Positions 34,633-43,773 of a DNA stretch of 64,000 nt are shown in pieces. Both the position numbers and the translations under genes were made by a program. The notes beneath the pieces are model-generated. The model saw only the letters and a program-made list of their open reading frames with translations. It did not search any database and was not told the DNA's origin. Origin of the DNA: Slackia exigua ATCC 700122 (lineage in GTDB: Bacteria > Actinomycetota > Coriobacteriia > Coriobacteriales > Eggerthellaceae). Where the stretch lies: NCBI RefSeq assembly GCF_000162875.1, contig NZ_GG700630.1, positions 1,334,832 through 1,398,831 on the forward strand, given 5' to 3'. The number at the start of each line of letters is the position of its first letter. The stretch's first letter is position 1.

Positions 34633-36309
34633 CTACTTGCGGCGGTTGATGGCGCTTATCAGGCCCTTGATGGATGCGGTGATGATGTCGTGGTGCTCTC
34701 CGCATCCCCAGACGGTCTTCCCATCGTCGCCCGCGATGCCCACGTAGGCGGCCGCACGGCTGTCCGATCCCGCCTCAAGGGCATGTTCGCTATAGGTTTC
34801 CACATGGGTTTTCACGCCCACCTTGGCGAGCGCGTCGGTGACGGCATCCAGGCGTCCGTTGCCGTTGCCTATCGCATCCTGCTCGATGCCGTCGACCTTG
34901 ACAGTGATGAAGGCCTTGAACGCCTTGTTGTTATCGGCGTGGGCGAAGTGGAAGTCCATGAGCTCGATCGGGGCCGCGCGGTTGACGTATTCGTCATGGA
35001 AGATGCGGTTGACCTCGTCCGGCGTGAGCTCCTTATGCTCGTGGTCGGACACGTCCTTCGTGTGGTAGCTGAGTTCTTCGCGCATGACCTTGGGCAGCAC
35101 GTAGCCGAAGTTCTGCTCCAGGATATAGCCGAGGCCGCCCTTGCCGGACTGGCTGTTGATGCGGATGACGTCGGTTTCGTAGCGGCGGCCCACATCGGTC
35201 GGGTCGATGGGCAGATACGGCGTGGTCCAATGTTCGGGATCGTGCTCCGCGCGCCAGGCGAGGCCCTTGGCGATGGCGTCCTGGTGGCTTCCCGAGAAGG
35301 CGGCGAAGACGAGTTGGCCCGAATAGGGCTGGCGCGGGTTGACGGTCATGCGGGTGACGCGCTCATACATCTCGGCGATGGACGGCATGTCGTGGAAGTC
35401 CAGTTCAGGATCTATGCCATGCGAGAACATATTCATCGCGAGCACGATGATGTCCACGTTGCCGGTGCGTTCCCCGTTGCCGAACAGCGTGCCTTCGACC
35501 CGGTCGGCGCCGGCGAGGACGCCCAGCTCGGCGCAGGCCACGCCGGTGCCGCGGTCGTTATGCGGATGCAGGCTCAGCTCGACGCCTTCACGGAAGGCCA
35601 GATGCTTATGCATGTATTCGACCTGCTGCGCGTAGACGTGCGGCGAGCTCATCTCGACGGTCGCGGGCAGATTGATGATGGCCTTGCGCTCGGCGGTCGG
35701 CTGCCACACATCGAGGACGGCGTTGCAGACCTCGAGCGCGTATTCAGGCTCGGTGCCGGTGAAGCTTTCGGGACTGTACTCGAACCGGTAGTTCTCGTGG
35801 CCCGCTTCGTCGGTCAGCATTTTGAGCAGCTTCGCGCCATCGGTCGCGATCTTCTCGATCTGATCTTTGTCCTTGCGGAAGATCTGTTCGCGCTGGGCAA
35901 CGCTCGTGGAATTGTACACATGCACGATGACGGGGGTCGTGCAGCCCTCGAGCGCTTCGAAGGTGCGCTTGATGATGTGCTCGCGTGCCTGGGTCAGCAC
36001 CTGAATCGTCACGTCTTCGGGGATCATGTCGTTTTCGATCAGCGTGCGGCACAGCTCGTATTCGGTTTCGGAGGCCGCAGGGAAGCCGATCTCTATTTCC
36101 TTGAAGCCGATTTCCAGCAGCTTCTTGAAGAACTCCAGCTTCTCATCGAGGCTCATCGGCGTGATGAGGGCCTGGTTGCCGTCGCGCAGGTCGACGCTGC
36201 ACCATTTCGGGGCGCGTTCGATGGAATCCTTCCGCACCCAGTCGAAGCAGGGTTCGGGGGGCAGGAAGTATCCGCGCATGTACTTGGTGTGGGCTGGCAT
36301 TCCGGACAT
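34633..36309 (-). CDS. leuA: 2-isopropylmalate synthase
   Basis: A 558-residue enzyme that condenses acetyl-CoA with 2-oxoisovalerate, committing to leucine. The HMGL-like catalytic barrel has [11 protein letters not shown] near the N terminus with the metal-binding Asp, [11 protein letters not shown] with the metal-ligand His pair, and [10 protein letters not shown]. The C-terminal LeuA regulatory domain (about 440-555), which binds leucine for feedback inhibition, is complete. This is the long actinobacterial type starting with [12 protein letters not shown]. It is the head of leuA-leuC-leuD-leuB; 231 bp separate it from ilvA, where I saw no T-box or leucine-codon leader. Confidence 0.94.
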   Translation of the reverse strand: MSGMPAHTKYMRGYFLPPEPCFDWVRKDSIERAPKWCSVDLRDGNQALITPMSLDEKLEFFKKLLEIGFKEIEIGFPAASETEYELCRTLIENDMIPEDVTIQVLTQAREHIIKRTFEALEGCTTPVIVHVYNSTSVAQREQIFRKDKDQIEKIATDGAKLLKMLTDEAGHENYRFEYSPESFTGTEPEYALEVCNAVLDVWQPTAERKAIINLPATVEMSSPHVYAQQVEYMHKHLAFREGVELSLHPHNDRGTGVACAELGVLAGADRVEGTLFGNGERTGNVDIIVLAMNMFSHGIDPELDFHDMPSIAEMYERVTRMTVNPRQPYSGQLVFAAFSGSHQDAIAKGLAWRAEHDPEHWTTPYLPIDPTDVGRRYETDVIRINSQSGKGGLGYILEQNFGYVLPKVMREELSYHTKDVSDHEHKELTPDEVNRIFHDEYVNRAAPIELMDFHFAHADNNKAFKAFITVKVDGIEQDAIGNGNGRLDAVTDALAKVGVKTHVETYSEHALEAGSDSRAAAYVGIAGDDGKTVWGCGEHHDIITASIKGLISAINRRK

Positions 36310-36540
36310 AGGAGGTACCTTCTCTCTTCGTGTCGCTTGCGCGATCGTTCATGACCTGGGACGCACGCGCTTGCATGGTCGCCTCCGCGCGATGCGCCGG
36401 GTGCGTCGATGCATGTCCGTCATACGGATGCGGGTCGAGAAGGTTCTCGGGGCCGCCGCGGGGATGCATCGTCCGTCTTCGGCGAAGTCTTATAAGGCGC
36501 AGACCCGAGTTCGATGTTTCGCCAGGGGCGAAAGGCCGTC

Positions 36541-37758
36541 CTACAGGTGCGCCTGAATAAGCTTGGGTCGGAAGCCCGCGTCTTCGAGCGCATCGACGAT
36601 CTGCCGTTTGTGCTCGGGGCCGAAGGCTTCGATGGTGACGCGAAGCTCCACCGCCGCATTGCGGTTGGTGCTGACGAACTGGTTGTGATCGAGTCGGATG
36701 ACGTTGCCGCGGTTATCGGCGATGATGGAGGCCACGCGCACGAGCTCGCCGGGTCGGTCGGGCAGCAGCGTGGACACGGTGAAGACGCGGTCGCGGGCGA
36801 TCAGGCCGTGCTGGACGACCGACGCCATCGTGATGACGTCCATGTTGCCGCCGGACAGGATGGAGACGATCTTCTTGCCGCTGATATCCAGATGTTTGAG
36901 GGCCGCAACGGTGAGCAGGCCGGAATTCTCGACCACCATCTTGTGGTTTTCCACCATGTCGAGGAAGGAGACGATGAGCTCGTCGTCGTCGACCGTGATG
37001 ATGTCATCGACGTTCTCGTGCACATAGGGGAAGATCTCGTCGCCCGGTTCGAGCACCGCGGTGCCGTCGGCGATGGTGTTCGTGGCAGGCAGCTTGACCA
37101 CATGTCCGGCTTCGAAGGACGCCTTCATGCAGGCCGCGCCTGCGGGTTCGACGCCGATGACCTTGATATGCGGGTTGAGCAGCTTGGCCAGCGTGGAGAC
37201 GCCCGCAGCCAGCCCGCCGCCTCCGATGGGGACCAGGATGTAATCGACGAGCGGCAGGTCCTGCACGATTTCCATGGCGATGGTGCCTTGGCCCGTGGCG
37301 ACCGCCGGATCGTTGAACGGATGCACGAAGGTGTAGCCGTTCTCTTCGGCGAGCTTGGTCGCGTAGGCTGCCGACTCGTCGAAGACGTTGCCGTGCAGCA
37401 CCACTTCGGCTCCGAGCGCGCGTGTGCGCTCGACCTTGATGAACGGGGTGGTTTCCGGCATGACGATGACGGCTTTCACGCCGTATTTCGACGCGGCGTA
37501 GGCAACGCCCTGCGCGTGGTTGCCGGCCGATGCGGTGATCAGGCCTCGCTCGCGTTCCTCGGGGGTCATGGTGGATATCTTGTAATAGGCGCCGCGTACC
37601 TTGTAGGCGCCCGTGCGCTGCATGTTCTCAGGCTTGAAGTAGACCTTGTTGCCGGTTCGGTCGCTGAAGTACGGGCTGTAGACGAGCTTCGTCTCCTGCG
37701 TGACTTCCTTGACCTTCTCGGAAGCCTCTTCGAATGCGTTCAGAGTGAGCATGTCCAC
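36541..37758 (-). CDS. ilvA: Threonine ammonia-lyase
   Basis: A 405-residue PLP enzyme that deaminates threonine to 2-oxobutyrate for isoleucine synthesis. The PLP lysine is in TGAYKVRGAYYKI and the glycine loop is PIGGGGLAAG, with SGGNMD near the end of the fold. One C-terminal ACT domain (about 325-400, LLPDRPGELVRVASIIADN) indicates allosteric control, as in the single-ACT form. I placed the start at GTG 37756-37758, six bases after GAGG; ATG 37752 is almost equally possible. Reactive enamine products of this reaction are cleared by RidA, which is encoded nearby at 38701. Confidence 0.9.
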   Translation of the reverse strand: MDMLTLNAFEEASEKVKEVTQETKLVYSPYFSDRTGNKVYFKPENMQRTGAYKVRGAYYKISTMTPEERERGLITASAGNHAQGVAYAASKYGVKAVIVMPETTPFIKVERTRALGAEVVLHGNVFDESAAYATKLAEENGYTFVHPFNDPAVATGQGTIAMEIVQDLPLVDYILVPIGGGGLAAGVSTLAKLLNPHIKVIGVEPAGAACMKASFEAGHVVKLPATNTIADGTAVLEPGDEIFPYVHENVDDIITVDDDELIVSFLDMVENHKMVVENSGLLTVAALKHLDISGKKIVSILSGGNMDVITMASVVQHGLIARDRVFTVSTLLPDRPGELVRVASIIADNRGNVIRLDHNQFVSTNRNAAVELRVTIEAFGPEHKRQIVDALEDAGFRPKLIQAHL

Positions 37759-37905
37759 GACGTACCTCGTTCTTCGTACCCCTTTTCGATGGTAATTGGC
37801 CAGTATACGATTCATTTTTTGCTGTCAGGCCTCGATATGGCCGTACGGGGGATGAATTCACGCCGTCTGCGCATGGGGGAGGGTTCTAAAGCCTTCGTCC
37901 AGGCT

Positions 37906-38697
37906 CTAGAACCTGCCGCGCAGGGCATACCACCCGTTCCGCTCGTCGACGTCGAGCGGAACGTCGAAGAGCTCGGACATGGGCTCGCTCCTGAGCAGCC
38001 GCTCCTTCGGACCGTCGGCGAAGATGCGCGCGTCTTTCATGAGCACGACGCGCTTCACGTCGGGCACGATGTCTTCGGGGTAGTGCGTCACGATGATGAC
38101 GGAGCGCCCTTCTCGTGCGAGCGTGCTCATGGTTTCGCGCAGGTAGTACATCCCTTGAGGGTCGAGCCCGGTGCAGGGTTCGTCGAAGATGAGGACGCTC
38201 GGGTCGTGGACGAGTTCGCGGGCGACCAGCACGCGGCGCGCCTCTCCCGATGAAAGCGTCATGATGTCCCGGTCGGCCACGTGCCCGACGCCGAGCTTCG
38301 CGAGCTGCGCCATGCCGAGGGCGCGCTGCGTTTCGGTGCAGGTCACGTGGCGGGGCAGGCCGAGCGTGCCGAACAGGCCGCCGCACACGATATCGATGGC
38401 GGGCAGATGCACGCGCACCTGCTCATGCATCGTGGAGCTCACGATGCCCAGCGCGTCCTTGAGATCGGTCAGCAGCGGACGGTCCTGGCCGCGGAAGCGA
38501 ACCGGCGGATGCTCCTTGAACAGGGGAAACACTTCGCGCGTCAGCAGATGCACGAAGGTCGACTTCCCCGCGCCGTTCGGGCCGAGAAGCGCGACGTGCT
38601 CGCCTTCTGCGAGGGAGAAGTCGTCCACGTGCAGGATGGGGCGGCCGGCGCGCATGACCGTCGCGTCATGGATCTCGAAGAGGGGAACGGCCGCCAT
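37906..38697 (-). CDS. Stand-alone ABC ATPase
   Basis: A 263-residue single ABC domain. Walker A GPNGAGKST lies near residue 38, the signature is LSSGEARR (about 150), Walker B is VLIFDEPCTGLD and the switch His is VTHYPEDI. It resembles the ModF/YlmA-type ATPases in having no permease gene beside it. It starts three bases after the ridA stop, so both are co-transcribed. Whether it energises a transporter elsewhere or works on ribosomes or DNA cannot be told. Confidence 0.75.
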   Translation of the reverse strand: MAAVPLFEIHDATVMRAGRPILHVDDFSLAEGEHVALLGPNGAGKSTFVHLLTREVFPLFKEHPPVRFRGQDRPLLTDLKDALGIVSSTMHEQVRVHLPAIDIVCGGLFGTLGLPRHVTCTETQRALGMAQLAKLGVGHVADRDIMTLSSGEARRVLVARELVHDPSVLIFDEPCTGLDPQGMYYLRETMSTLAREGRSVIIVTHYPEDIVPDVKRVVLMKDARIFADGPKERLLRSEPMSELFDVPLDVDERNGWYALRGRF

Positions 38698-38700
38698 CTG

Positions 38701-39078
38701 CTATCGAACCTCCGCAATGACCTCGACTTCGACAAGGGCGCCTTTAGGAAGCTTCTCGACGGCGACGGCCGAGCGCGCAGGAAGGGCGCCGGTGAAGGAC
38801 TTGCCGTATTCTGCATTGAAGGCGGCGAAGTCATCCATGTCGTTCAGGAAGCAGGTCGTTTTCACGACATGCCCGAAATCGGTGCCGGCGGCGGCGAGCA
38901 GCGCGCCGATATTCTTCATGACCTGGGCGGTCTGCTCCTCGATGGTGGCGCCGACAAGAGCTCCGGTCGCAGGGTCGAGCGCGATTTGGCCCGAAGCGAA
39001 GAGCAGGCCGTTCACGATATTCCCCTGAGCATAGGGACCGATGGCCGCGGGTGCGCCGGGCGTTGCGATGGTTTTCAT
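38701..39078 (-). CDS. ridA: RidA family enamine/imine deaminase
   Basis: A 125-residue RidA (YjgF/YER057c) protein that hydrolyses reactive 2-aminoacrylate and related imines made by PLP enzymes such as threonine dehydratase. Typical motifs are AIGPYAQGN, LLFASGQIALDP, EEQTAQVMKNIGALL and the active-site loop LPARSAVAVEKLPKGALVEVE, with the catalytic Arg in PARSAV. GGAGG precedes the ATG. Its position just upstream of ilvA fits this role. Confidence 0.93.
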   Translation of the reverse strand: MKTIATPGAPAAIGPYAQGNIVNGLLFASGQIALDPATGALVGATIEEQTAQVMKNIGALLAAAGTDFGHVVKTTCFLNDMDDFAAFNAEYGKSFTGALPARSAVAVEKLPKGALVEVEVIAEVR

Positions 39079-39378
39079 GATGCCTCCGATTCCGAGGTTG
39101 TTCCTACAAGGCCATCTTACGGGCGCGATGTTTCCATCCGATGCCGCCGACGGAATCGGCCGTTTTTTCATCTGAATGACACGCGGGGGCCTTCGGCACG
39201 GTGTCGTCCTTTCTCAGCTTCGAGCTCCCCGTTTCGAATCCTTCATGGCTTCGGTATTCCTCATTTTCAAAATAGCCCGTGCATTTCCTTGACAACTATT
39301 ACGTTAGCCGATATATTATGCACAACGATATAACGATAGACGATATATCGTGAAACGTAAGAAAAGGGAGGGAAGCCC
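39079..39378 (+). promoter_or_regulatory. PadR promoter and repeated CGATATA operator
   Basis: A 300-bp gap. The promoter has TTGACA (39289-39294), a 17-base spacer and TATATT (39312-39317). CGATATA occurs at 39309, 39326 and 39341, the last within the palindrome CGATATATCG (39341-39350). This cluster overlaps the -10 and start site, as expected for an autoregulated PadR repressor. The rest of the gap shows nothing. Confidence 0.6.
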
Positions 39379-39702
39379 ATGGCAAAGGCCGAATCATCGG
39401 GAGCGCTCACTGAATCGACGTTCTACGTGCTCCTCTGCCTGCATGAACCCATGCATGGGTACGCGATCATGCAGAAGGTCAAGGATATGACGGGGGGTCG
39501 TGTGAACCTCGGCGCGGGGACGCTCTACGGAATCCTGAATGCGCTCGTCGAGAAAGATCTGATTGCAGAACTGAACGAACGCAGCTCAGGACGCAGGAAG
39601 GAATATGCGATCACCAACGAAGGCAGGCTTGCGTTCGCGGACGAGGTGAAACGCCTGGAAGCTCTCGTCAGAGATGCCCGCTCGATCCAAGGAGGGAACT
39701 AA
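39379..39702 (+). CDS. PadR family transcriptional regulator
   Basis: A 107-residue winged-helix repressor of the PadR family. It has the signature LHEPMHGYAIMQKVKDMTGG, the NLGAGTLYGILNALVEKDLI recognition segment and the wing SSGRRKEYAITNEGR. It overlaps nothing but is followed after one base by a DUF2812 gene. PadR repressors usually control the gene they sit with and answer to phenolic or amphiphilic compounds; the ligand here is unknown. Confidence 0.88.
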   Translation: MAKAESSGALTESTFYVLLCLHEPMHGYAIMQKVKDMTGGRVNLGAGTLYGILNALVEKDLIAELNERSSGRRKEYAITNEGRLAFADEVKRLEALVRDARSIQGGN

Positions 39703-39703
39703 G

Positions 39704-40261
39704 ATGGCCGCCAGCACGATGATCAAGAAAACGTTCGCCGATACCATGAAGGAACAGGACTGGATCAACGATATGAGCGCGCAGGGAAAGGCGCTCATCG
39801 GATATAGCGGCGGAACCTATGCGTTCGTCGACGACGAGCCCGGTTCGTGGCAGTATCTCGTCGAGATCATGGGCACCGGCAAGAAGGCCCAGGAAGATTA
39901 CCTGTCGTTCCTCGAGGAGATGGGCGTCGAAGTCGTGGCCTCCTATGCCGGCCGCGCGTATCTGCGCAAGAAGAACGACGGAACGCCCTTCGACCTTCAC
40001 AGCGATGGGGAATCCCGTCTCGATCAGGCGAAGAAGGCCGCAACGACATGGACCGCCATCCCGATCACCCAGGCGGTGACCGCCATTGCGATCATCTGCA
40101 ACAGCCTGCTTACGACCGGGTCGTTCACGCTCGGCACGGGCATTGCGGTCGGCACGGGCATCGTGCTTCTCGTCGCAGCCGTCATCGAGTACGCCGTGCT
40201 CGGCGCGCCGGGCCGCAAGCGCGTGCGTGAGGCGCAGCGCGATCTGCAGGTGCACGAATAG
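39704..40261 (+). CDS. DUF2812-like membrane protein, PadR partner
   Basis: A 185-residue protein. Residues 1-115 contain a soluble domain with WINDMSAQGKALIGYSGGTYAF and EPGSWQYLVEI, resembling DUF2812 (W-x4-M-x2-G at the start). Two transmembrane helices follow (about 123-143 and 147-168) and a basic tail. GGAGGG lies eight bases before ATG 39704. PadR plus DUF2812 is a recurrent gene pair, thought to respond to envelope stress or drugs; the molecular function is not known. Confidence 0.7.
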   Translation: MAASTMIKKTFADTMKEQDWINDMSAQGKALIGYSGGTYAFVDDEPGSWQYLVEIMGTGKKAQEDYLSFLEEMGVEVVASYAGRAYLRKKNDGTPFDLHSDGESRLDQAKKAATTWTAIPITQAVTAIAIICNSLLTTGSFTLGTGIAVGTGIVLLVAAVIEYAVLGAPGRKRVREAQRDLQVHE

Positions 40262-40308
40262 GTGCGTGCGAAGAGGCCGTCGTGCCATCCGCGTGCAGGC
40301 TGCCGTGC

Positions 40309-41631
40309 CTAATTGTCCAACACGCCGCTCGTCCATGCGTCGATGTCTTCGACGCGGATGATCGACCCGACGGCGCGCACCGCATCGTCGGCCTCGAGCG
40401 CCGCACGCGCCGTTTCCATATCCGCCTCAAGCGCGCGGTGCGTGACGAAGACGACCTGGCATGCGCCGTCGGCCGTGCCGGCTACCTGGCGAATCGTCGA
40501 GATGGAAACGCCGGATTCGGAAAAGATGCGCGTGATGGCCGAAAGGGTTCCGACCTGATCCTCCACGACAAGGCGGATGCAGTAGCGCGTATGCAGGTCC
40601 GCCATCGGACGGATGGGACGCACGCGGCCGAACGGACGGCTTTCCGCAAGCGGCTTCTGGCCTTGGGAAATCGGCTCTGCAAGCGCGAAGATGTCGCCGA
40701 TCACGGCGCTTGCCGTCGGGAAGGACCCGGCGCCCGCGCCGTAGAACATCGTCTCTCCCACGCCGTCGCCGACCACATAGACGGCGTTCATCGCGCCGTC
40801 GACGCTGGCCAAGGGATGGTCGTTGGGAATCATCGTCGGGTGGATGCGCACGTCGATGCCCGTATCGGTGGCTCGCGCGATGGCGAGCAGCTTGATGGTC
40901 TTGCCCAGCTCCTCGGCGATTTCGATATCCGTCGCGGTGATGGAGCGGATGCCCTGCATATAGACGTCGTCGGTGGTGATGCGCGTGCGGAAGCCCATCG
41001 ATCCGAGAATCGCGATTTTGGAGGCGGCGTCGAAGCCGTCGACGTCGGCCGTGGGATCGGCCTCGGCGTACCCGAGCGCCTGCGCATCAGCCAGCACCTC
41101 GTCGAACGAGGACCCCTCATGCTTCATGCGTGAAAGGATGTAGTTCGTGGTGCCGTTCATGATACCGGCGACGGTGAGGATCTCGTTGCCGTTGAGCTCG
41201 TGCTCAAGCGCATGGACGACGGGAATGCCGCCCGCGGCGGCCGCCTCGCAGCGAAAGGCGACGCCGTGTTCCGCCGCGATCTCCGCAAGCTGCGCGGTAT
41301 GACGTCCGATCAGGGCCTTGTTGGCGGACACGACGTGCTTGCCTGCGCGGAACGATTCTTCGAAGATCTCGGTGGCGGGGTGCTCGCCGCCGATGAGCTC
41401 GACCACGATGTCGATGTCGGGGTCGGATACGACGTCGCGCCAATCGTCGGTGAAATGCTCGATAGGCAGGCCGATACGGCGCGCCTCTTCGATTCGCCGG
41501 GCGCATCCGCGCTTGATGACCAGGTCGATCCCGTAGTTCTTCACGTAGTCGTCGTGATGCTTGGCGATGAGGCGAGCCACGCCGCCCCCGACCGTTCCCA
41601 GGCCGATGAGGCCGATGTTGATGCTGCGCAT
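40309..41631 (-). CDS. hom: Homoserine dehydrogenase
   Basis: A 440-residue NAD(P)-dependent enzyme reducing aspartate semialdehyde to homoserine, the branch toward threonine and methionine. The Rossmann motif GLGTVGGGVARLI opens the protein. The catalytic region contains VHALEHELNGNEILTVAGIMNGTTNYIL-type sequence (GIMNGTTNYIL), EADPTADVDGFDAASK with the substrate-binding Asp residues and the Lys of DAASK. The last 80 residues are an ACT domain (VVEDQVGTLSAITRIFSESG) for threonine feedback. No aspartokinase or thrB/thrC is adjacent. Confidence 0.93.
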   Translation of the reverse strand: MRSINIGLIGLGTVGGGVARLIAKHHDDYVKNYGIDLVIKRGCARRIEEARRIGLPIEHFTDDWRDVVSDPDIDIVVELIGGEHPATEIFEESFRAGKHVVSANKALIGRHTAQLAEIAAEHGVAFRCEAAAAGGIPVVHALEHELNGNEILTVAGIMNGTTNYILSRMKHEGSSFDEVLADAQALGYAEADPTADVDGFDAASKIAILGSMGFRTRITTDDVYMQGIRSITATDIEIAEELGKTIKLLAIARATDTGIDVRIHPTMIPNDHPLASVDGAMNAVYVVGDGVGETMFYGAGAGSFPTASAVIGDIFALAEPISQGQKPLAESRPFGRVRPIRPMADLHTRYCIRLVVEDQVGTLSAITRIFSESGVSISTIRQVAGTADGACQVVFVTHRALEADMETARAALEADDAVRAVGSIIRVEDIDAWTSGVLDN

Positions 41632-41703
41632 GGCGCTCCTATCGTTCGTCGCTGCCGATGGCTAGCAGTGTAGCGGCTTTGCGGACGGGGAGGGGTTTCG
41701 CAT

Positions 41704-42825
41704 CTAATATTCTATTTTGCAGGGTGTTTTGCCCTTCGATTCGGCCTCGCTCTGCCTTACTTCGATGATCTTGTTCGCGTTGTTCAAACCCGGACAATCG
41801 GGTGAAGCGTGGTAGCGTTTACCTGATTTGGTGATATAGACGATAGGATCGTCGGAGTCGTCGTCCTCGGCATCGGCTTCGGGATCGCTCGCTCCAGCGA
41901 CGCCCGCCTCGGCCGCTCCGACCGAAGCTGCCGCAGCCGTGCTTGCAGATTCGTCAGTCTGAGCGGATGCTTCCCCGGTCGCGTAGTCGATAACGCATCC
42001 CTTGGCGGCGTTGTACACGATGTATTCCGAATCGATCGTTTCGTCCGACGACTTCATATCGACGAGCACGGCGCGTGCCACGGGCTCGTCTCCCACATAG
42101 AGGGGCATGGCCGCGTAATACAGCGCCCCATCCGCATGGCGGTCGAGCCAATCGCGCGCGATGGTCTCGCAATATCCCATGCCGCCTTCGCCGTCGTTCG
42201 CGCCGACGTTCTGGGTGCGCGTGCCCGTGATCATGTTCTCGACGCGCATCGCACCGCCGAGACTGTCGGCGATCAGGTGCGATCGGTTCCAGAGGTATCC
42301 GTGGTAGGTCTTCCCGTTGGGGAGGGATATGCCGAAGCGGTCGTTATGTCCCCAGCCGCTCGGCTTGATGCTGCTGTCCATATGCGTGCGTCCGCGTTTT
42401 TCCGCATGGGAACGGTCCTGGTGCGTGATGACGGCATAGGCTTCTTGGGTCCGTCCCAGGCTGTCCAGGTCGCTGTAGCGGTATTCGCCCGCGTCGGCGT
42501 CGTGGCGGACGACGGCGGCTCCGACCTCGTATATGTAATTCGGCGCGGCATCTTCCGACCATTCGTCCCAGCCGTCGGGAATGCCCGTGTTCGACGAGGC
42601 TTGGAAGGCATGGAACGCTTCTTCGGATTTTCCCGATGCCGCATCCGAAGGCGATGAGGAATCGGATTCCTGCGAGTCTTGCTGGGTTGCCTCGATGGTT
42701 TGATCGGAAGACGCGTCGCTCGATGCGGTGCCGTCTCCGCCTGCCGATCCGCACGAACTTACGAACAAGGTCGAGGCAAGAACGACTGCGGCAAAGAGCC
42801 CTTCCCAGAACCTGGCTGATTTCAT
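41704..42825 (-). CDS. DNA/RNA non-specific endonuclease lipoprotein
   Basis: A 373-residue exported protein with a lipoprotein signal (lipidated Cys25 in FVSSCGS) and a Ser/Asp-rich linker to about residue 75. The nuclease domain of the EndA/NucA type follows: RSHAEKRGRTHMDSSIKPSG, then NRSHLIADSLGG (about 175-186) with the catalytic His, then GTRTQNVGAND with the metal-binding Asn. The C-terminal region has a low-complexity Ala/Asp linker and a small domain (YITKSGKRYHASPDCPG and GKTPC) that is often found after such nucleases. It likely degrades extracellular DNA for nutrients or uptake. AAGGGGGAG precedes ATG 42823-42825. Confidence 0.82.
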   Translation of the reverse strand: MKSARFWEGLFAAVVLASTLFVSSCGSAGGDGTASSDASSDQTIEATQQDSQESDSSSPSDAASGKSEEAFHAFQASSNTGIPDGWDEWSEDAAPNYIYEVGAAVVRHDADAGEYRYSDLDSLGRTQEAYAVITHQDRSHAEKRGRTHMDSSIKPSGWGHNDRFGISLPNGKTYHGYLWNRSHLIADSLGGAMRVENMITGTRTQNVGANDGEGGMGYCETIARDWLDRHADGALYYAAMPLYVGDEPVARAVLVDMKSSDETIDSEYIVYNAAKGCVIDYATGEASAQTDESASTAAAASVGAAEAGVAGASDPEADAEDDDSDDPIVYITKSGKRYHASPDCPGLNNANKIIEVRQSEAESKGKTPCKIEY

Positions 42826-43274
42826 CGCTCCCCCTTGCGCAGATTCGATTCCCTTGCGCCTATGATAGGCGTTTACTTCTTTTCCATGGATGTCTTCTTC
42901 AATGGGCAGCTCCGTCCATGCGGACACGCCATACCGGCACCCATACGCATACGGGTTGAGCGGGGCGGCTCCGTCCATGCGGACATGCCGTTCTTTATAG
43001 AGAGGCTTAAACGTAGGCAAGATTTGGGGAAGGAAACCGTTCGCGTTCATTCACGGGAATTCTTGTTGACACCTCAGGTTCCTATGGTTATATGTTAGCC
43101 GAATCTAACACGAGCATGCTTCATTTTCTGGATGCGAATGCTGATTGCGGTCTCATGAAGCCGCATATGCGCAGTTCAGAGACGTGAGATTCAAGTACGT
43201 GCTCGATCGTGGACGGCGAGGGCGCCGAAGCGAATCGTGCGGGCATGCGCACTCGAATAAGAAAGGAAATGAAA
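42826..43274. other. Gene-free region upstream of nuclease and flavodoxin
   Basis: 449 bp without a convincing gene. It contains a 20-bp direct repeat at 42909 and 42968, both with GCTCCGTCCATGCGGACA, 59 bp apart, in the nuclease leader region. The flavodoxin promoter and operator lie at 43066-43109. About 160 bp of leader separate that promoter from the flavodoxin start; I saw no known riboswitch in it. Confidence 0.6.
43066..43109 (+). promoter_or_regulatory. Flavodoxin promoter with GTTAG-N6-CTAAC operator
   Basis: TTGACA (43066-43071) and TTATAT (43088-43093) are separated by 16 bases. Directly after the -10 lies GTTAG-CCGAAT-CTAAC (43094-43109), a perfect inverted repeat over the expected start of transcription. 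This placement is typical of a repressor site. Same architecture as 15066-15081 and 50592-50607. Confidence 0.7.
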
Positions 43275-43700
43275 ATGAGCAAGGTTGCTGTCGTGTATTG
43301 GAGCGGAACCGGCAATACCGAGGCCATGGCCGACTTGATCGCCGAAGGCGTGCGCGAGGCCGGCGGAACCGCCGACGTCATCGAATGCTCGCAGTTCGGT
43401 CCCGATCAGCTGGATGATTTCGATGCGTTCGCATTCGGCTGCCCGGCCATGGGCGACGAAGAGCTCGAAGATGGCGAGTTCCTCCCCATGTACGACGTGG
43501 TGGAGCCTCTGCTCTCGGGGCGTCGCGTCGTGCTGTTCGGGTCGTATGACTGGAACGACGGCGAGTGGATGGAGCTGTGGGAGCAGCGCGCGGAAGCCGC
43601 CGGTCTCGACCTCGTGGATTCCGTCATCGCCAAGGATTACCCCGACGACGACGCGTCTGCCGAATGTGCACGCGTCGGCATGGCCATCGCGAAGGGGTAG
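43275..43700 (+). CDS. Flavodoxin, short-chain
   Basis: A 141-residue FMN protein, an electron carrier that often replaces ferredoxin when iron is scarce. The FMN-phosphate loop is WSGTGNTEAMA (residues 10-20). FGCPAMGDEELEDGEF (60-loop) and FGSYDWNDGEWMELWEQRA (90-loop, with the Tyr/Trp that stack on the flavin) are typical of short-chain clostridial-type flavodoxins. ATG 43275 is seven bases after AAAGGA; ATG 43269 is too close to that site. The operator in its promoter also occurs before both ECF clusters, which fits iron control. Confidence 0.92.
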   Translation: MSKVAVVYWSGTGNTEAMADLIAEGVREAGGTADVIECSQFGPDQLDDFDAFAFGCPAMGDEELEDGEFLPMYDVVEPLLSGRRVVLFGSYDWNDGEWMELWEQRAEAAGLDLVDSVIAKDYPDDDASAECARVGMAIAKG

Positions 43701-43738
43701 AAGCTTCGCCGGACTATACAAGGTTGCATCGACCCCCC

Positions 43739-43773
43739 GGAAGAGGATCGGACGTGCAGTCCGGTCCTCTTCC
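43739..43773 (+). terminator. Hairpin after flavodoxin gene
   Basis: GGAAGAGGA (43739-43747) pairs with TCCTCTTCC (43765-43773), with an inner CGGAC/GTCCG stem. It stands 38 bp after the flavodoxin stop. The T tract is weak. Confidence 0.6.

Noticed and set aside
36310-36540. T-box or leucine leader peptide before leuA
   Set aside because: No T-box consensus, no leucine-codon run and no antiterminator-like pairing found by eye.
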